A DNA stretch of 7,134 bases, from the NCBI GenBank assembly GCA_965178525.1, contig CBCXVS010000343.1, positions 1-7,134 of the forward strand, read 5' to 3'. Shown here one piece after another: positions 5,823 to 7,134 of the stretch (its first letter is position 1; each line of letters opens with the position of its first letter). Below the pieces are notes generated by a model. That model worked only from the letters and a program-made list of their open reading frames with translations, was not told the DNA's origin and ran no database searches. This DNA comes from CBCXVS01 sp965178525 (GTDB lineage: Bacteria; Tectomicrobia; Entotheonellia; Entotheonellales; Entotheonellaceae). Position numbers and translations under genes: made by a program.

Positions 5823-6758
5823 ATGGCAACACCACAGCGTATTGTGTCGTTACTCCCAAGCAGTACGGAAATCATCTGCGCCCTTGGACTCGAAGAGGCC
5901 CTGGTGGGCGTGTCGCACGAGTGCGATTATCCCGTCAGTATTAGAGACCGCCCCCGTTTAACCGCGCCTAAAATCAACATTCATGGCGATAGCGGCACGA
6001 TTGATCAAGAGGTGCGGGCGCTCGTACGCGATGGCTTGAGTGTCTATCGCATCGATACCGACCGATTGCGGTCCTTGCAGCCTGACGTGATCGTGACACA
6101 GGATCAGTGTGAGGTATGCGCCGTGCCGTATGCGGAGGTGGTGCAAGCGGCTCATCGGGTCCTCGGTTCGCAGGTCGACGTGGTGTCCCTCCAACCCAAT
6201 TTATTACAAGACATTTGGGCCGATATCCGCACCGTTGGCAAGGCACTCGGGTGTGTAGGAAAAGCTGATGCCTTGCTTGGCGCCTTGTTCGAGCGTGTGA
6301 ATACCATTGTCGCCGAGACGATCATGGTCCCGCAGCCGCCACGCGTTGCGGTGGTTGAGTGGGTTGAACCCTTCATGCTTGCTGGGAATTGGGTGCCGGA
6401 GCTCATCCAACTGGCTGGCGGAAGCGATGACTTGTGTCAACCGGGAGAGCCCGCCCCGACGGTCGCATGGGAGACGCTACGCAACTATGCGCCGGAGGTA
6501 CTCGCGTTGATTCCCTGTGGGTACACCCTCGACCGGACGCTCGCAGAAGTCCCGTTGTTGACCCGCTGGCCCGGTTGGGACGACATACCTGCCGTGAGCT
6601 TGGGACAGGTCTATGCGGTCGACGGGCATGCCTACTTCAATCGCCCGGGGCCGCGTATTGTCGACAGTCTGGAAATCCTCGCCGGTCTCGTCCATCCCGA
6701 TATCTTCGGCGAGTTTTTAGAGGAACATGCTCAGGTCTATCGGCGTCTCACGCCGTAG
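5823..6758 (+). CDS. Cobalamin-binding protein, BtuF-like, no signal peptide
   Basis: This 311-residue protein has the two-lobed fold of class III periplasmic binding proteins (BtuF/FepB family), which bind vitamin B12 or iron chelates. Features in order are RIVSLLPSSTEIICALGL (6-23), SHECDYP (31-37), LQPDVIVTQDQCEVC (85-99), the long linker helix around 125-165, EWVEPFMLAGNWVPEL (179-194) with AGG (198-200), and YFNRPGPRIVDSLEILA (271-287). HECDYP and the EWxEPxxxAGxWVPE motif are typical of the group commonly annotated as cobalamin-binding proteins. There is no signal peptide or lipobox: residues 1-10 are MATPQRIVSL and lead straight into the first strand, so the protein is probably cytosolic and not an ABC-transporter partner. 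No btuC/btuD lies nearby. AAGGAGAGGAG precedes the ATG, which fixes the start. Ligand and function are inferred from family only. Confidence 0.92.
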   Translation: MATPQRIVSLLPSSTEIICALGLEEALVGVSHECDYPVSIRDRPRLTAPKINIHGDSGTIDQEVRALVRDGLSVYRIDTDRLRSLQPDVIVTQDQCEVCAVPYAEVVQAAHRVLGSQVDVVSLQPNLLQDIWADIRTVGKALGCVGKADALLGALFERVNTIVAETIMVPQPPRVAVVEWVEPFMLAGNWVPELIQLAGGSDDLCQPGEPAPTVAWETLRNYAPEVLALIPCGYTLDRTLAEVPLLTRWPGWDDIPAVSLGQVYAVDGHAYFNRPGPRIVDSLEILAGLVHPDIFGEFLEEHAQVYRRLTP

Positions 6759-6794
6759 TACGACGTGCTGCAAATAACGTTACGTTTGCTCACC

Positions 6795-6863
6795 TTGATG
6801 TTGTGAACCTGATGGCGCTCAAAGGGATAACATACTTCAGCCGGCCTGTACGAGAGCGGTGAC
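6795..6863 (+). repeat. 69-bp leader repeat, copy A (before the zinc-ribbon gene)
   Basis: This is the partner of copy B at 5508-5576 (opposite orientation, about 79% identity). It ends 29 bases before the ATG of the zinc-ribbon gene, just ahead of that gene's ribosome site. In this copy GGCCTGT (6843-6849) can pair with ACAGGCC (6865-6871) as a 7-bp stem; copy B lacks the second arm. Most differences within the TACTTC...CGAGA part fall at every third base, but an indel and stop codons argue against a coding sequence. Confidence 0.75.
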
Positions 6864-6892
6864 GACAGGCCAATAAGAATAAGGAGGATAGT

Positions 6893-7102
6893 ATGCCTCC
6901 ACAGACAACCATGACGCTCTATCAAGGCGTTGTCCTGGAGTGTCAGCGCTGTTATGCGATTTGTCGCTTCCCGGACGCTGCGACGCGTTGCCATTGCCCT
7001 TTCTGTGGTCTCGATATTGCCAATTGGGAGGAGTTGTCAGCCGTGGTGCAGGCAAAGACTAGACCGAAGTTCCCCTGGCAGAATAGGCGTAGGGTTAAGT
7101 AG
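6893..7102 (+). CDS. Small zinc-ribbon protein
   Basis: This 69-residue protein carries a C4 zinc-ribbon pattern: CQRC (Cys17 and Cys20) and CPFCG (Cys35 and Cys38), with extra cysteines at 24 and 33. The knuckles are separated by 14 residues, a usual spacing for rubredoxin-like zinc folds. The tail is basic (KTRPKFPWQNRRRVK) and could contact nucleic acid or another protein. AAGGAGG lies 5-6 bases before the ATG, a strong ribosome site that supports real translation. The gene sits 134 bp after the cobalamin-binding gene and directly after the leader repeat. I do not recognise a named family, and no function can be given beyond probable zinc binding. Confidence 0.75.
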   Translation: MPPQTTMTLYQGVVLECQRCYAICRFPDAATRCHCPFCGLDIANWEELSAVVQAKTRPKFPWQNRRRVK

Positions 7103-7134
7103 ATCAACAGGTTGGCCCAATTCAAAAGTCCATT

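Noticed and set aside
5573..5875. 100-codon minus-strand frame in the divergent gap
   Set aside because: It overlaps the start of the cobalamin-binding gene and the leader repeat, has no ribosome site and no family resemblance.
6434..6862. 142-codon plus-strand frame overlapping the cobalamin-binding gene
   Set aside because: Its first part is an out-of-frame reading of a real gene; the similarity of its last residues to the N-terminal extension of the oxidoreductase frame comes from the shared 69-bp DNA repeat.

Overview
The window looks like chromosomal DNA from an uncultured or little-studied free-living bacterium of moderate-to-high G+C. A single groES-groEL operon under a CIRCE operator implies the HrcA repressor. 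The GroEL tail is short and His/Met/Gly-rich. The protein families would fit lineages such as Nitrospirota, Methylomirabilota or Tectomicrobia, but this assignment is an impression from protein style, not a demonstrated placement. No phage, transposase, CRISPR, rRNA or tRNA signal was found.

Left part (1-3248, all on the minus strand): a non-coding stretch (1-413) with a perfect 14-bp hairpin; groEL (414-2045) and groES (2079-2366), 33 bp apart; their leader with a near-perfect CIRCE (2452-2478) just downstream of a sigma-70-type promoter; then, upstream of that promoter, an HNH endonuclease gene (2537-3043, possibly from 3094), preceded by a 54-codon GTG-start gene for a one-pass membrane protein (3084-3248) with a very strong Shine-Dalgarno.

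Middle (3249-4513): a divergent intergenic region with an extended -10 promoter, then a plus-strand HIT-family gene of the Ap4A phosphorylase/adenylyltransferase type (3402-3905). Directly after it lies a broken LmbE/PIG-L deacetylase (3909-4405) that lacks its N-terminal zinc motif and has an internal out-of-frame deletion. Two five-unit arrays of a heptamer AGCTNNN (4412-4446 and 4480-4514) can fold on each other and fill the gap to the convergent oxidoreductase gene.

Right part (4514-7134): a minus-strand zinc-free quinone oxidoreductase (4514-5491); a 246-bp gap; a plus-strand cobalamin-binding protein of the BtuF fold without a signal peptide (5823-6758); and a 69-residue zinc-ribbon protein (6893-7102). 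The oxidoreductase gene and the zinc-ribbon gene are each preceded by a copy of the same 69-bp sequence (about 79% identical, in opposite orientation), each lying upstream of and pointing toward its gene.

Most genes are housekeeping or general metabolic. The items most worth a second look are non-canonical: the shared 69-bp leader repeat, the paired heptamer arrays, and the overlooked small membrane protein overlapping the HNH gene. I do not see convincing evidence of a new multi-gene system.
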